Source of the DNA: Nocardioides sp. LHD-245
GTDB lineage: Bacteria > Actinomycetota > Actinomycetes > Propionibacteriales > Nocardioidaceae
Direction: 5' to 3'
Assembly: GCF_030929495.1 (NCBI RefSeq)
Contig: NZ_JAVFWN010000009.1
Location: 186,001 to 250,000, forward strand
Length of the DNA stretch: 64,000 nucleotides
Shown piece after piece: positions 32,740-42,722 of the stretch. The notes under the pieces are model-generated. The model was given only the letters and a program-made list of their open reading frames with translations, ran no database searches and was not told the origin of the DNA. Within the stretch, counting starts at the first letter, position 1. Every line of letters begins with the position of its first letter. The translations under genes were made by a program, and so were the position numbers.

Positions 32740-33435
32740 GTGACCACCAGCCTGCTGCGCGGCCTGCGGGCCCTCGAGCTGCTGGGCGGCGAGGCGCTCG
32801 GCGTCTCCGAGATCGCCCGTCGCCTCGGGGTCGACAAGGCCGGCGTCTCCCGGATGCTCGGTCAGCTGCACGCCGAGGGCTGGGTACTGCGCACCGGCGC
32901 CCGCTACGTGCTCGGCGAGCGCGCGGTGACGATGGTCGCCACCGATCCGGCCGGAGTACGCCGCCGGGCCGGCCGGGTCGCGGCGCGACTGCACGAGCGC
33001 ACCGGCCTGACGGCGGTCGTGGTCCGGCTCGCCGGCGACGGCGCCCGGCCGGTGGCGGTCGCCGGGCCGGCCGACTTCCTCGATCCGGAGGCGCCCTACG
33101 AGCACCTGTGGCTGACCGCGGGCGGCATCGCACTGCTCGCCCAGCTCCCCGACCCCGAGCTCGACCGCCGGCTCGACGTCACCCCGTGGCCCCGTCCGTC
33201 GCCGGCCGCCCCCCGGGACGCGGCGGCGGTGCGCGACCTGGTCCGGACGGTGCGCGCGGGTGCCCCGGCCGAGGAGCGCTCCTGGACGGTCGAGGGAGCC
33301 GGCTGCATCGCGCTGCCGTGGCCGGTCGTGGAGCCGGGGCCGCCGTACGCCGTGCTCGCGCTGGGCCCGGTCGCCGACGTCGACCGGGACGCCGACGCGA
33401 CGCGGCAGGCCCTGCGCGACGCGGTCGGCCCCTGA
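32740..33435 (+). CDS. IclR-family-like transcriptional regulator
   Basis: A 231-residue DNA-binding protein starting at the GTG at 32740. The N-terminal winged helix is VTTSLLRGLRALELLGGEALGVSEIARRLGVDKAGVSRMLGQLHAEGWVL-like, with recognition helix DKAGVSRMLGQL (about 32-43). A ligand-binding, GAF-like domain follows (about 75-225), with ERTGLTAVVVRLAG and AGGIALLAQLPDPEL typical of IclR proteins. It is slightly short at the C-terminus. It is divergent from the P-loop ATPase gene, and the palindrome between them is a likely IclR operator. No catabolic gene is directly attached. Confidence 0.82.
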   Translation: MTTSLLRGLRALELLGGEALGVSEIARRLGVDKAGVSRMLGQLHAEGWVLRTGARYVLGERAVTMVATDPAGVRRRAGRVAARLHERTGLTAVVVRLAGDGARPVAVAGPADFLDPEAPYEHLWLTAGGIALLAQLPDPELDRRLDVTPWPRPSPAAPRDAAAVRDLVRTVRAGAPAEERSWTVEGAGCIALPWPVVEPGPPYAVLALGPVADVDRDADATRQALRDAVGP

Positions 33436-33529
33436 GAACGTGTTCCGAGCGCGCCGCCGGAGTCTCACGCTGGTCTCACAACGCCGGGAACCTCTCGGTC
33501 ACGCGTCCCGCACGTCCGACGATCGCCGG

Positions 33530-35302
33530 GTGATCCCTCGCTCGCGCCTCATCGCCGGTCTTCTCCTCGTCCTCGCCCTGGCCCTCGCGCCCCTCGGCGC
33601 GGTCCCGTCCCGGGCCGAGCCCGGACCGTCGGACCGCGGCAAGGCAGTGGCCGTCACCCCCGCGCAGCCGATGGCCGGGGAGCGGACCCGGTTCAGCGGA
33701 CGGGTCGGTGCCGCCACCGGCCGCGCCACGCTGGAGCGGAAGAAGGGGAAGCGCTGGGTCGCGGTGGCCCGCGGCAAGGTGAGGAAGGGCAGGTACCAGC
33801 TCGACACGAGGGTGCACAAGGCCGGCATCTACCGGGTCCGTGCCGGCGGGTTCACGAGCAAGAGGGCCAGGGTCCGGCTCGCGCCGCAGGCGGCGCAGCT
33901 GAGTGTGGGGACGCCGTTCGTCGTCGGGCTGGGTCGCCCGGTCACCGCCACGGTGACACCGGCGCGCGCGGGCCGGACCGTCCGCCTGGAGCGGCTCGAC
34001 GGCGCGACCTGGACCACCGTGGGGACCGCGACGAGCGAGGCCACCGGCCAGGTCCGGTTCGGGTACGCCGGCGGGCCGGTCGGCACCACGTCGTACCGCG
34101 TCGTCGGCGACGCGCACCACGGGTCGGCGGGCGTGGCGTCGGCCGCGCAGCCGGTGCGCACCGCCGCCTCGCCCGAGCTCGTCAGCCCCGCCACCTCGCC
34201 CGGCGACGACAGCCACGACCCGGCGGTCTCGGCCGACGGTCGATGGGTGGCCTTCACCTCCGAGTCCCGCCTGTTGCCCAGCGACACCGACGACTACAGC
34301 GACGTCTACCTCTTCGACCGGATCTCCGGCACGTTGAGCCACCCCGTCGCCGCGGCCACCGGCCACGTCCTCAGCCCGCTGCTCTCCGCGGACGGCCGCT
34401 TCCTCGCCTTCCAGTCGGACGCCTTCGACCTCGCCGGCGAACCGGGCTACGACCACGACGTCTTCGTGCTGGACCGGGCGAGCGGAGCGATCGACCTGGT
34501 CTCGCAGACTCCGGGCGGCGTCGCCGCCAACCGCCCCTCCGACCTGTACGCGATGAGCGACGACGGGCGCTTCGTCGCCTTCACCTCCCCCGCCGCAGAC
34601 CTCGTCACCAACCTCCCGCCGCCCGACACCGACGTCCGGCACGCCTACCTGCACGACCGCACGACGGGGGTGAACCGCGGCCTCGACCGGACCGGCCTCG
34701 GCTGGTCGGACGTCAACATCTTCAACCTGGACCTGAGCGCCGACGGCACCCGCGCGGCGTTCTCCAGCAGCGACACCGACCTCGATCCGGGCGACGTCGA
34801 CGGCTCGGCCGTCTTCGCGTGGGACATCGCCGCCGACGGCGCGATCTCGAACCGCACCAACCTCACACCCGACATCGACGCGGACAGCCCGTCGCTGGGC
34901 GGTACCGGCGACGAGCTGGCGTTCACGACCGACGAGGCCCTGTCGCTGTCCGACCTCAATGGCTCCCGGGACACCTACCTCCGCACCGTCTCGGGGACCT
35001 TCCTCCTCGCCGGTCCGTACGGCGCCGCGGGCAATCCGGGCGGCACGCTCTCCGACGACGGCCGGTTCGTGTCGATGGGCACCAAGAACGTGCTGCCCGG
35101 GGACACCAACGGCGGCCAGGCCGACGTCGTCGTGTGGGAGCGGGCCACCGGCACCAGCACCCTGGTCACCCGCGCGGGTGCCGGCGCGAGCGGCGAGGCC
35201 GAGCTCTCGGCCGACGGCTCCGTCCTGGTCTTCGGCTCGGCGGCGGCCGTCGTCCCCGGCGCCACGGGCGCCTACAACGTGTACGTCCAGGTCCTGCGAT
35301 GA
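33530..35302 (+). CDS. Secreted PD40/TolB-like beta-propeller protein
   Basis: A 590-residue exported protein starting at the GTG at 33530 (VIPRSRLIAGLLLVLALALAPLGAVPSRAEPG). Signal peptide 1-30 is clear. Residues 40-225 form Lys/Arg-rich beta modules (Ig or FN3-like: GKRWVAVARGKVRKGRYQLDT). From about 235 onward come at least six WD40-like units, each with SxDGRxVAFxS and an Asp-rich loop ending in a VYLFDR-type strand. This is a propeller typical of TolB-like proteins. The ATG of the next gene overlaps its stop (ATGA). No enzyme motif was seen; binding of a surface polymer or partner is possible. Confidence 0.75.
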   Translation: MIPRSRLIAGLLLVLALALAPLGAVPSRAEPGPSDRGKAVAVTPAQPMAGERTRFSGRVGAATGRATLERKKGKRWVAVARGKVRKGRYQLDTRVHKAGIYRVRAGGFTSKRARVRLAPQAAQLSVGTPFVVGLGRPVTATVTPARAGRTVRLERLDGATWTTVGTATSEATGQVRFGYAGGPVGTTSYRVVGDAHHGSAGVASAAQPVRTAASPELVSPATSPGDDSHDPAVSADGRWVAFTSESRLLPSDTDDYSDVYLFDRISGTLSHPVAAATGHVLSPLLSADGRFLAFQSDAFDLAGEPGYDHDVFVLDRASGAIDLVSQTPGGVAANRPSDLYAMSDDGRFVAFTSPAADLVTNLPPPDTDVRHAYLHDRTTGVNRGLDRTGLGWSDVNIFNLDLSADGTRAAFSSSDTDLDPGDVDGSAVFAWDIAADGAISNRTNLTPDIDADSPSLGGTGDELAFTTDEALSLSDLNGSRDTYLRTVSGTFLLAGPYGAAGNPGGTLSDDGRFVSMGTKNVLPGDTNGGQADVVVWERATGTSTLVTRAGAGASGEAELSADGSVLVFGSAAAVVPGATGAYNVYVQVLR

Positions 35303-37188
35303 GGACCTGGATCGCCGTCGCGGTGGGGCTCACGCTCGCCGCGACGGGCCTGCCAGCACCCGCCGTCCACGCCGCCGCCCCAGACCCGTGGGTCGGTGTC
35401 GCCTGGACCACCCCCGGCGCCGTATCCCCGGCCGGGGTGGACCTCGCGGCAGGTGGGGTGTGGCCGTTGGCCGACGGCTCCCTGCTGGCGCTCTGGTCGG
35501 TCGCCGACGATCCGACCGATGCCGGCGACGGGCCGGCCCAGGTCTGGTCGCGCACCCGGACATCCGACGGGCTGTGGGGGCCGCCGGAGCAGGTGAGCGA
35601 CTACCAGCAGTACTTCACGACCTACCCGAACTTCAGGTGGGACGTGAACGCCACCGGTGCCGCGGTCGTCGCCTGGACCCAGTACGACCCCGGCGCGACG
35701 TCGTGGACCTACCGTGCCGTCACCCGCTCGACATCCGGGGCGTGGGCGGCGCCACACACCGTCGCCGTCGAGGACACCGGCACCGTGGGCTCGATCAGCC
35801 TCAGCGGCAGCAAGGCCGTCGCCGTCGCCCCCGACGGCGACACCACGGTGGCCTTCGAAGCCCGGGAGGCGCAGGAGGATCCCGGCGAGAGCAGCGCCGA
35901 CCCCGAGGTCTTCCGGACCCACGGGTCGGGCTCCACCTGGACGACGCCCGAGGAGGTCTCGGTCGAGACGCCGGCGATCCCCGTGAACTGCCTCGAGCCG
36001 GACCCCGACGACTGCCCCGACCGGGAGGGCCCCTCGGACCAGCCGGCGGTCGCCTTCGACGGATCGGGGCAGGAATGGATCGGATGGATCCATCGTGAGG
36101 CGGCCGACGAGCCCGCGGAGGAGGCGGGCGTCTTCCTGCGCGGCTCGACCACCACGCAGCTGGCCACCGGCTCCGAGCTCGAGGCACGCTCCTTCGCCCT
36201 CGCCGGCATCGACGCGGACCCGACCGGCGGGGTCGCCGTCGCCTGGCACCGCCAGGTGTCGACAGGCACCGAGACGTGGGCGCACGCCGGCGGCGACATC
36301 GGCGGCGCGACCGGGCTGATCACCGCCGCTGCGGTCAACGGCGCGGTGCGCTCGATCGCCATGGTCGACGGCCACGCCCTGGTGGTGGTCGGGGTCCCGC
36401 CGGCGGCGATCGACGGCAGCCGCAACCTCCACGCCGCTCTGCGTCCCCCCGGTGGATCCTGGGGATCGGGCGCGGCGATGACCGAGGACGGCGCCGACGT
36501 CTTCGGCACCGGCGGTCGCGCCGTCCTCACCCCGGCAGGAGTGCCGGTCGTCGCGTACGCGCACGCGAGCACGGACCGGGGCCGCGTGCTCGCCCCGGCG
36601 GAGAGTGGCTGGTCGAGCATCCCCTTCAGCGGCGCGCTCGACCTGTCCGGGCCGGCGACCGCCGTGCAGTCGCTCCACATCGCCCCGGACGGGCGGCTCC
36701 TCGCCGGCTGGCTCTCCGCCGACGAGGGCGGGGACCGGCTGCATGCCGGCGCCAGCAACGGCCTTCCCGGTGCGGTGCCACCACTGACCCCACCGCCCTC
36801 GCCCCAGCCGCCGACACCCGGTCCGGCTGCGTTCACCACGGTCGATGACGGTGCTCTGATGCGATCGGCCGGCTGGAAGCGGACCCGCGCGCCGTCGTAC
36901 GCCGGCGGCACCGCCGTGCTGACGAAGCGTCGAGGCGCGACACTCAGCCTGCGCCGTACGACGCTCGATCAGGTCGGTGTCCTGGTCAGCACCTGTCGGC
37001 GGTGCGGCAAGGTCGACGTGTTCGTCGGACGCACGAGGATCGGCCGGGTCTCGCTCAAGGGCGCTCCGGCCCACCAGCAGCTCCGGCTGCTCCCGATGTT
37101 CAGCGCCCGGACCGGCAAGGTCCGCGTGGTCGTCGCCACCTCGGGCCGGACGATCCGGGTCGACGGGCTGGCGATCCGCACCGGTTGA
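35299..37188 (+). CDS. Secreted hypothetical protein, propeller-like
   Basis: A 629-residue exported protein coupled to the previous gene by a 4-base overlap. Signal peptide MRTWIAVAVGLTLAATGLPA ends near AVHAAAPD. The body (about 40-480) has repeated short strands of the type GDTTVAFEAREA, GGVAVAWHRQ and DGRLLAGWLSADEGG. These recall exo-alpha-sialidase or NHL-like beta-propellers, without a recognisable catalytic set. A Pro-rich linker (about 495-512) is followed by a compact ~110-residue domain with CRRCGKVDVFVGRTRIGRVSL and a final RTIRVDGLAIRTG. I do not recognise the family. Shared layout with its neighbour suggests a common surface function. Confidence 0.6.
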   Translation: MRTWIAVAVGLTLAATGLPAPAVHAAAPDPWVGVAWTTPGAVSPAGVDLAAGGVWPLADGSLLALWSVADDPTDAGDGPAQVWSRTRTSDGLWGPPEQVSDYQQYFTTYPNFRWDVNATGAAVVAWTQYDPGATSWTYRAVTRSTSGAWAAPHTVAVEDTGTVGSISLSGSKAVAVAPDGDTTVAFEAREAQEDPGESSADPEVFRTHGSGSTWTTPEEVSVETPAIPVNCLEPDPDDCPDREGPSDQPAVAFDGSGQEWIGWIHREAADEPAEEAGVFLRGSTTTQLATGSELEARSFALAGIDADPTGGVAVAWHRQVSTGTETWAHAGGDIGGATGLITAAAVNGAVRSIAMVDGHALVVVGVPPAAIDGSRNLHAALRPPGGSWGSGAAMTEDGADVFGTGGRAVLTPAGVPVVAYAHASTDRGRVLAPAESGWSSIPFSGALDLSGPATAVQSLHIAPDGRLLAGWLSADEGGDRLHAGASNGLPGAVPPLTPPPSPQPPTPGPAAFTTVDDGALMRSAGWKRTRAPSYAGGTAVLTKRRGATLSLRRTTLDQVGVLVSTCRRCGKVDVFVGRTRIGRVSLKGAPAHQQLRLLPMFSARTGKVRVVVATSGRTIRVDGLAIRTG

Positions 37189-37216
37189 GGTCGTCGCACG
37201 CGGGTAGGAGGCGGGC

Positions 37217-38080
37217 ATGAGCCTCCCGCCCCCGCCACCCCCGGGACCACCACCCTCGGGACCGCCGCAGGGGCCGCCGCCCGGGTGGGGTCCGCCCGGA
37301 TACCCGCCGTTCGGCCCGCCGCCGCGACGGCGGCGGGTCGGCCTCGTCGTCGGGGTCGTGGTGCTGGCGGTCGCCCTGCTCGCCGCGGTCGGCGTCGGGG
37401 CGTTCCTGATCGCGGGCGGGGGCGACGACGACGGGGATCGCACCGCCGACGACCGGAGCAGCGCCGACTCCCGCACGACGACCGGCTCCGACGCCACCCC
37501 GACCCCGTCCGCGACCGGCTCCCCCGACAGCCCGACCGGCCCGACCGGCCCGACCGCCCCGACCGCCCCGACCTCGGGCCCGTCGACGCCGTACACACCC
37601 TCGGACGACACCGACGACGACATCCACAACGACGTCGCGACCGCCGACTTCCCCGGCGACTGGGACTTCAAGCTCGGCGATGTCGAGCACCACGCGAAGC
37701 TGCTGCGCGCGGTGGACCACCCGAGCTGCGCTCCGGTCGAGGCGGGCAACGTACTGACCCGCCAGCGCTGCCAGTACGCCGCCCAGTGGGTGTTCAACGC
37801 GGTCGGCGGCAAGGTCCGGCTGACCCACCTGTTCCTGGTGTTCGACACCGAGCGGCACGCCAAGGCCGCGCAGGGCACGTTGAAGGACCAGGATCTCGAC
37901 CTGCCCGACGGCAGCACCCTGCCCTCGTTCGTCCTGGGCAAGTGGAACGCCAGCGTCTACGGCAATATCGTCGCGGTCACCATCGGCACGTCGAGGACGA
38001 AGGTGTCCGAGAAGCGGCTGACCTCACTCGTCAACACCATGAACAGCGACTACAAGTCCGCCCTGCTGTTCCGTTCTTGA
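37217..38080 (+). CDS. Pro-rich single-pass membrane protein of unknown function
   Basis: A 287-residue protein with a cytoplasmic Pro/Gly-rich N-terminus (1-36), the stop-transfer PRRRRV and one membrane segment of about 26 residues (VGLVVGVVVLAVALLAAVGVGAFLIAGG). A low-complexity Asp/Ser/Thr/Pro linker (about 68-125) leads to an extracytoplasmic domain (about 135-287). That domain contains two Cys (HPSCAPV and RQRCQYAAQW) that may form a disulfide. No enzymatic motif is visible. Such proteins are frequent in Nocardioides-like genomes. Its stop codon opens the first 105-bp repeat. Confidence 0.7.
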   Translation: MSLPPPPPPGPPPSGPPQGPPPGWGPPGYPPFGPPPRRRRVGLVVGVVVLAVALLAAVGVGAFLIAGGGDDDGDRTADDRSSADSRTTTGSDATPTPSATGSPDSPTGPTGPTAPTAPTSGPSTPYTPSDDTDDDIHNDVATADFPGDWDFKLGDVEHHAKLLRAVDHPSCAPVEAGNVLTRQRCQYAAQWVFNAVGGKVRLTHLFLVFDTERHAKAAQGTLKDQDLDLPDGSTLPSFVLGKWNASVYGNIVAVTIGTSRTKVSEKRLTSLVNTMNSDYKSALLFRS

Positions 38081-38184
38081 TGGGCCGAGCGTGTCGCACA
38101 CGAGGCTGCCGCCCGGGACTCGCTGCGCTCGCCCCACGGGCTTCGCCCCGTGCAGATTCGCGGCCGTGCGTCACGCTGCCGGCC
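38080..38184 (+). repeat. 105-bp direct repeat, copy 1
   Basis: Begins ATGGGCCGAGCGTGTCGCAC at the last base of the preceding stop codon and is about 90 percent identical to 38315-38420. It holds the small hairpins CGTGT-cgc-ACACG and CACGGG-cttcgc-CCCGTG. No coding capacity is evident. With copy 2 it flanks a classical terminator. Confidence 0.85.
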
Positions 38185-38268
38185 ATGCCCGCCGGGGCCG
38201 GGCCGATCGCCAGGAAGTTTTACTTCAACCTGATGACAAGGCCTGGCGGCATCTGGCATGCTGCTCTC
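38185..38268. other. Middle of the 359-base gap 38081-38439
   Basis: The gene-free stretch 38081-38439 consists of repeat copy 1, this short spacer, a terminator and repeat copy 2. The spacer holds a small AT-rich hairpin (GAAGT-ttt-ACTTC near 38214-38226). I see no gene or known RNA in it. Confidence 0.6.
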
Positions 38269-38314
38269 GCCGCCGCAGGTGACCCGAGACGCCTGCGGCG
38301 GCTTCCAGTTTTTT
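38269..38314 (+). terminator. Intrinsic terminator between the two 105-bp repeats
   Basis: GCCGCCGCAGG (38269-38279) and CCTGCGGCGGC (38292-38302) form a perfect 11-bp stem, followed by TTCCAG and TTTTTT (38309-38314). A proper T-run is rare in such GC-rich DNA, so something upstream, perhaps including repeat copy 1, is transcribed to here. Confidence 0.88.
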
Positions 38315-38420
38315 ATGGGCCGAGCGTGTCGCACACGAGGCTCGCCGCCCGGGACTCGCTGCGCTCGCCCCGCGGGCTTCGCCCCGTGCCGCTTCACGGC
38401 CATGCGCCACACTGCCGGCC
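38315..38420 (+). repeat. 105-bp direct repeat, copy 2
   Basis: Matches copy 1 (38080-38184) along its whole length with one inserted base and about ten substitutions. The two internal hairpin motifs are kept. It starts immediately after the T-run of the terminator and ends 20 bases before the minus-strand Lrp gene stop. Confidence 0.85.
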
Positions 38421-38439
38421 GGGCGCCGGCCGAGCGACG

Positions 38440-38940
38440 TCAGTCGCGGTACGCCGGCGAGCGGCGGCTCGGCGGGGGCTCGGCGCTCGCCAGCAGCGGC
38501 AGCACCCGCGGCGGGATCAGCACGGACAGCACCATCACGCTGGTCGAGCGCACGACCGACGACGACTGGTCGATGCGCACCAGGGTCGCCTGCAGCTCCG
38601 GATGCGAGCGCGTCGCGACCCGGCACAGCACGTCGTAGGAGCCGGTCGTCACATAGGCCTCGAGCACCTGCGGGATCGCCTCGAGGTCGCGGGAGACCTC
38701 GTCGAGCGCGCCCTGGGAGATCTCGAGGGTGACATAGGCCTGCACCTCGAAGCCGGCCGCGGCGACGTCGAGCGTGGGGTCCCAGTCGGCGATGACACCG
38801 GCCTCGGTCATCCGCCGCAGCCGGCTCTGCACCGTGGCGCGGGCGACCTGGGTCCGGCGGGACAGCTCGAGGTCGCCGGCGCGGGGGTGCTCGGCGAGAG
38901 CGGCGAGCAGAGCGAGGTCGATCCGGTCCAGGGCGAGCAC
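38440..38940 (-). CDS. Lrp/AsnC-family transcriptional regulator
   Basis: A 166-residue feast/famine regulator. The N-terminal winged helix reads MLALDRIDLALLAALAEHPRAGDLELSRRTQVARATVQSRLRRMTEAGVI-like (HTH about 20-50). It is followed by the RAM ligand domain (about 65-150) with VQAYVTLEIS, VLEAYVTTGSYDVLCRVATRSHPELQ and VRSTSVMVLS. The last 15 residues are a Ser/Arg/Pro tail. It is divergent from the 4-hydroxyphenylpyruvate dioxygenase gene across 119 bases. Control of tyrosine or phenylalanine breakdown in response to an amino acid is the natural hypothesis. No clear operator palindrome was seen by eye. Confidence 0.92.
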   Translation of the reverse strand: MLALDRIDLALLAALAEHPRAGDLELSRRTQVARATVQSRLRRMTEAGVIADWDPTLDVAAAGFEVQAYVTLEISQGALDEVSRDLEAIPQVLEAYVTTGSYDVLCRVATRSHPELQATLVRIDQSSSVVRSTSVMVLSVLIPPRVLPLLASAEPPPSRRSPAYRD

Positions 38941-39014
38941 CTCTCCAATCTAGTCACTCCGGCCACTTGCAGGCACCCAGAAGCGGCAGAAGGGGCCATC
39001 TTGCCTAGCTGTAG

Positions 39015-40264
<1,250 letters not shown>

Positions 40265-40265
<1 letters not shown>

Positions 40266-41542
40266 TGGCGACCGACACCGCGCCGGCCGCCCCCGGTGCC
40301 GGCATGCTCGAGCTGCTCGGCCGCTTCGAGGCCAAGGCACCGGAGATCGTCTTCGAGTGGCACGACGCCGAGACCGAGGCGAGGGGCTGGGCGGTGATCA
40401 ACTCGTTGCGCGGCGGCGCCGCGGGCGGCGGCACCCGGATGCGCGCGGGCCTGGACCGCAACGAGGTCGAGTCCCTGGCCAAGACCATGGAGGTGAAGTT
40501 CACCGTCTCGGGCCCCGCGATCGGCGGCGCCAAGTCGGGCATCGACTTCGACCCGTCCGATCCCCGCCGCGAGGGCGTCCTGGCCCGCTGGTTCAAGGCC
40601 GTCTCCCCGCTGCTGAAGACCTACTACGGCACCGGCGGCGACCTCAACGTCGACGAGCTGCACGACGTCATCCCGCTCACCGAGCGCTACGGCCTGTGGC
40701 ACCCCCAGGAGGGCATCGTCAACGGCCACTTCGCCGCCGACGAGCGCGAGCTGGTGCAGCGCGTCGGCATGCTGCGCCTCGGCGTCTCCAAGGTCGTCGA
40801 GGATCCGCGCTACACGCCCGACCGGGACCGCAAGTACACCGTCGCCGACCTGGTCACCGGGTGGGGCGTCGCCGAGTCGGTCGTCCACTACTACGCGACC
40901 TACGGCGCCGACCGCGGCCAGCAGCTCGCCGGCAAGCGCGTGATCGTCCAGGGCTGGGGCAATGTCGGCTCCGCGGCCGCCTACTACCTCGCGCAGGCCG
41001 GAGCCCGCGTGGTCGGCATCATCGACCGCGACGGCGGCCTGATGAACGCCGACGGCTTCACCGCCGACGAGGTGCGCGCGCTCTTCCTGGCCAAGGAGGG
41101 CAATGCACTGCGCGCCGACGACCTCGTCCCGTTCGATGCGCTCGACGACGCGATCTGGGACCTGGGCGCGGAGATCTTCCTGCCCTGCGCCGCCTCCCGC
41201 CTGGTCTCCGCCGAGCACGTCAAGCGGCTGGTCTCCGGCGGTCTCGAGCTGATCTCCGCCGGCGCCAACGTCCCCTTCGCCGACCCGGAGATCTTCTACG
41301 GGCCGACCTACGAGTTCGCGGACCAGCACGTCGCGGTGATCCCCGACTTCATCGCGAACTGCGGCATGGCCCGGACCTTCACCCTCCTCATGGAGGGCAT
41401 CCCCGAGGTCTCCGACGAGGCCGTCTTCGGGGACGTCTCCCGGACCATCCGGGGGGCCCTGGAGAAGTGCCACGCGCGCTCGCCGTACCCCACGTCGGTG
41501 GCGGCCACCGCCTTCGAGATCGCCCTCGACCAGCTGGTCTGA
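40265..41542 (+). CDS. Glu/Leu/Phe/Val-type amino-acid dehydrogenase
   Basis: A 425-residue NAD(P)-dependent oxidative deaminase. The N-terminal substrate domain has GGGTRMRAG, MEVKFTVSGPAIGGAKSGI (lysines that bind substrate) and TYYGTGGDLNVDE. The cofactor domain starts at RVIVQGWGNVGSAAAYYLAQAGARVVGIIDRDG, and EIFLPCAASR, SAGANVPF and IPDFIANCGMAR follow. Glutamate, leucine or phenylalanine dehydrogenases share this layout. Translational coupling to 4-hydroxyphenylpyruvate dioxygenase suggests an aromatic amino acid (tyrosine or phenylalanine) as substrate, giving the 2-oxo acid that the dioxygenase uses. That specificity is inferred. Confidence 0.87.
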
Positions 41543-41549
41543 GCCAGCG

Positions 41550-42722
41550 CTACAGCGCGGCCAGCACCGACACGTGGTTGGCCACCGCGAGACCGCCCAT
41601 GTTGTGCACCGCACCGACCCGGGCGTTCTCGACCTGGACACCCGGGAAGGTGCCGGTCAGCTGCATCGCGACCGACACGTGCTGGGAGACCCCGGTCGCG
41701 CCGACCGGATGCCCCTTGGACTTGAGTCCGCCCGAGGGGTTCACCGGCAGCGCGCCGCCGGGGAGCACGGTGCCCTCGTCGAGGGCGCGCCGGCCCGCGC
41801 CGCGCGGGGCGAGGCCGAGCACCTCGTAGAGCTGGAGCTCGGCGATCGTGAAGCAGTCGTGCAGCTCGACGAGGTCGAGATCGGCCCGGCTCATCCCGGC
41901 GTCCGCGAGCGCCCGCTGCCAGGCGAGCTCGGTGGCCGCGAACGCGAGCGGGTCCCGGCGCGCCGTCGGCAGGTGGTCGTTGGCGAAGGCCCAGCCGGCC
42001 ACCCGGACCGCGTCGTGCCGGCGGGAGGTGGGCCGGCGGCCGAGCACCAGCGCCGCCGCGCCGTCGGAGACCGGTGAGCAGTCGGTACGCCGCAGCGGCT
42101 CCGCGACCATCGGGTTCCGGTCGGAGGTGGTCGAGCAGAACTCCGCCCCCAGGTCCTTGCGCAGGTGCGCGAAGGGGTTGGCCGCGGCCAGCCGGTGGCT
42201 CTTGGCGGCGATCGCGCCGAGGGTGTCGCCCACCGGGCCGTGCCGCTCCTCGTAGGCCCGCGCCACCTCCGCGAAGAGACCGGCGAAGCCCGTCGTCGAG
42301 GTGGTGCCCGCGGCGTCGTAGTCGGCGCCCAACAGCGCCGCGCCCACCGTCTCCGGCGGCAGGCCGGTCATCTTCTCCGCGCCGATGACCAGCACGTGCT
42401 CGGCCCGGCCGGACAGCAGCTGGGCCAGGCCGGTGTGCACCGCCGCCGACCCCGACGCGCAGGCGTTCTCGACCCGCAGCGCGGGCACGCCGAGGAGGGC
42501 GTCGTCGATCTGGAGCGCCAGCGACGACGGGAAGCCGAGCGGCTGCAGGCCGGAGTTGAACTGGCCGAGCACGACCAGGTCGACCTGCCCCGGCTCGATC
42601 CCGGCGTCGAGCAGCGCCGCCCGGCCCGCCTCGACGACCAGCGACTCCAGCGTCGCCTCCGCGTGCTTGCCGAACGCCGTGTGACTCCACCCGACGACCA
42701 GCGCCTCGTCCCTGCTCACCAT
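41550..42722 (-). CDS. Thiolase-family acetyl-CoA acyltransferase (SCP-x-type)
   Basis: A 390-residue thiolase that releases acetyl-CoA or propionyl-CoA from a 3-ketoacyl-CoA. The ATG at 42722 is preceded by AGGAGG; a GTG two codons in (42719) would give the usual 4-base overlap and is an alternative. The catalytic Cys is in ENACASGSAAVH and the active-site His/Gly in GGLKSKGHPVGATG; ELHDCFTIAELQLYE also fits this branch (SCP-x or acetyl-CoA C-acetyltransferase). It ends the 10-kb operon and is convergent with the dehydrogenase gene. It fits cleavage of side-chain or ring products activated by the adjacent ligase. Confidence 0.88.
   Translation of the reverse strand: MVSRDEALVVGWSHTAFGKHAEATLESLVVEAGRAALLDAGIEPGQVDLVVLGQFNSGLQPLGFPSSLALQIDDALLGVPALRVENACASGSAAVHTGLAQLLSGRAEHVLVIGAEKMTGLPPETVGAALLGADYDAAGTTSTTGFAGLFAEVARAYEERHGPVGDTLGAIAAKSHRLAAANPFAHLRKDLGAEFCSTTSDRNPMVAEPLRRTDCSPVSDGAAALVLGRRPTSRRHDAVRVAGWAFANDHLPTARRDPLAFAATELAWQRALADAGMSRADLDLVELHDCFTIAELQLYEVLGLAPRGAGRRALDEGTVLPGGALPVNPSGGLKSKGHPVGATGVSQHVSVAMQLTGTFPGVQVENARVGAVHNMGGLAVANHVSVLAAL

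Noticed and set aside
33436..33445. GAACGTGTTC palindrome after the IclR-like gene
   Set aside because: It has the AACnnGTT core, but the flanking T and A required by the KstR consensus are absent, and it lies right at a stop codon.
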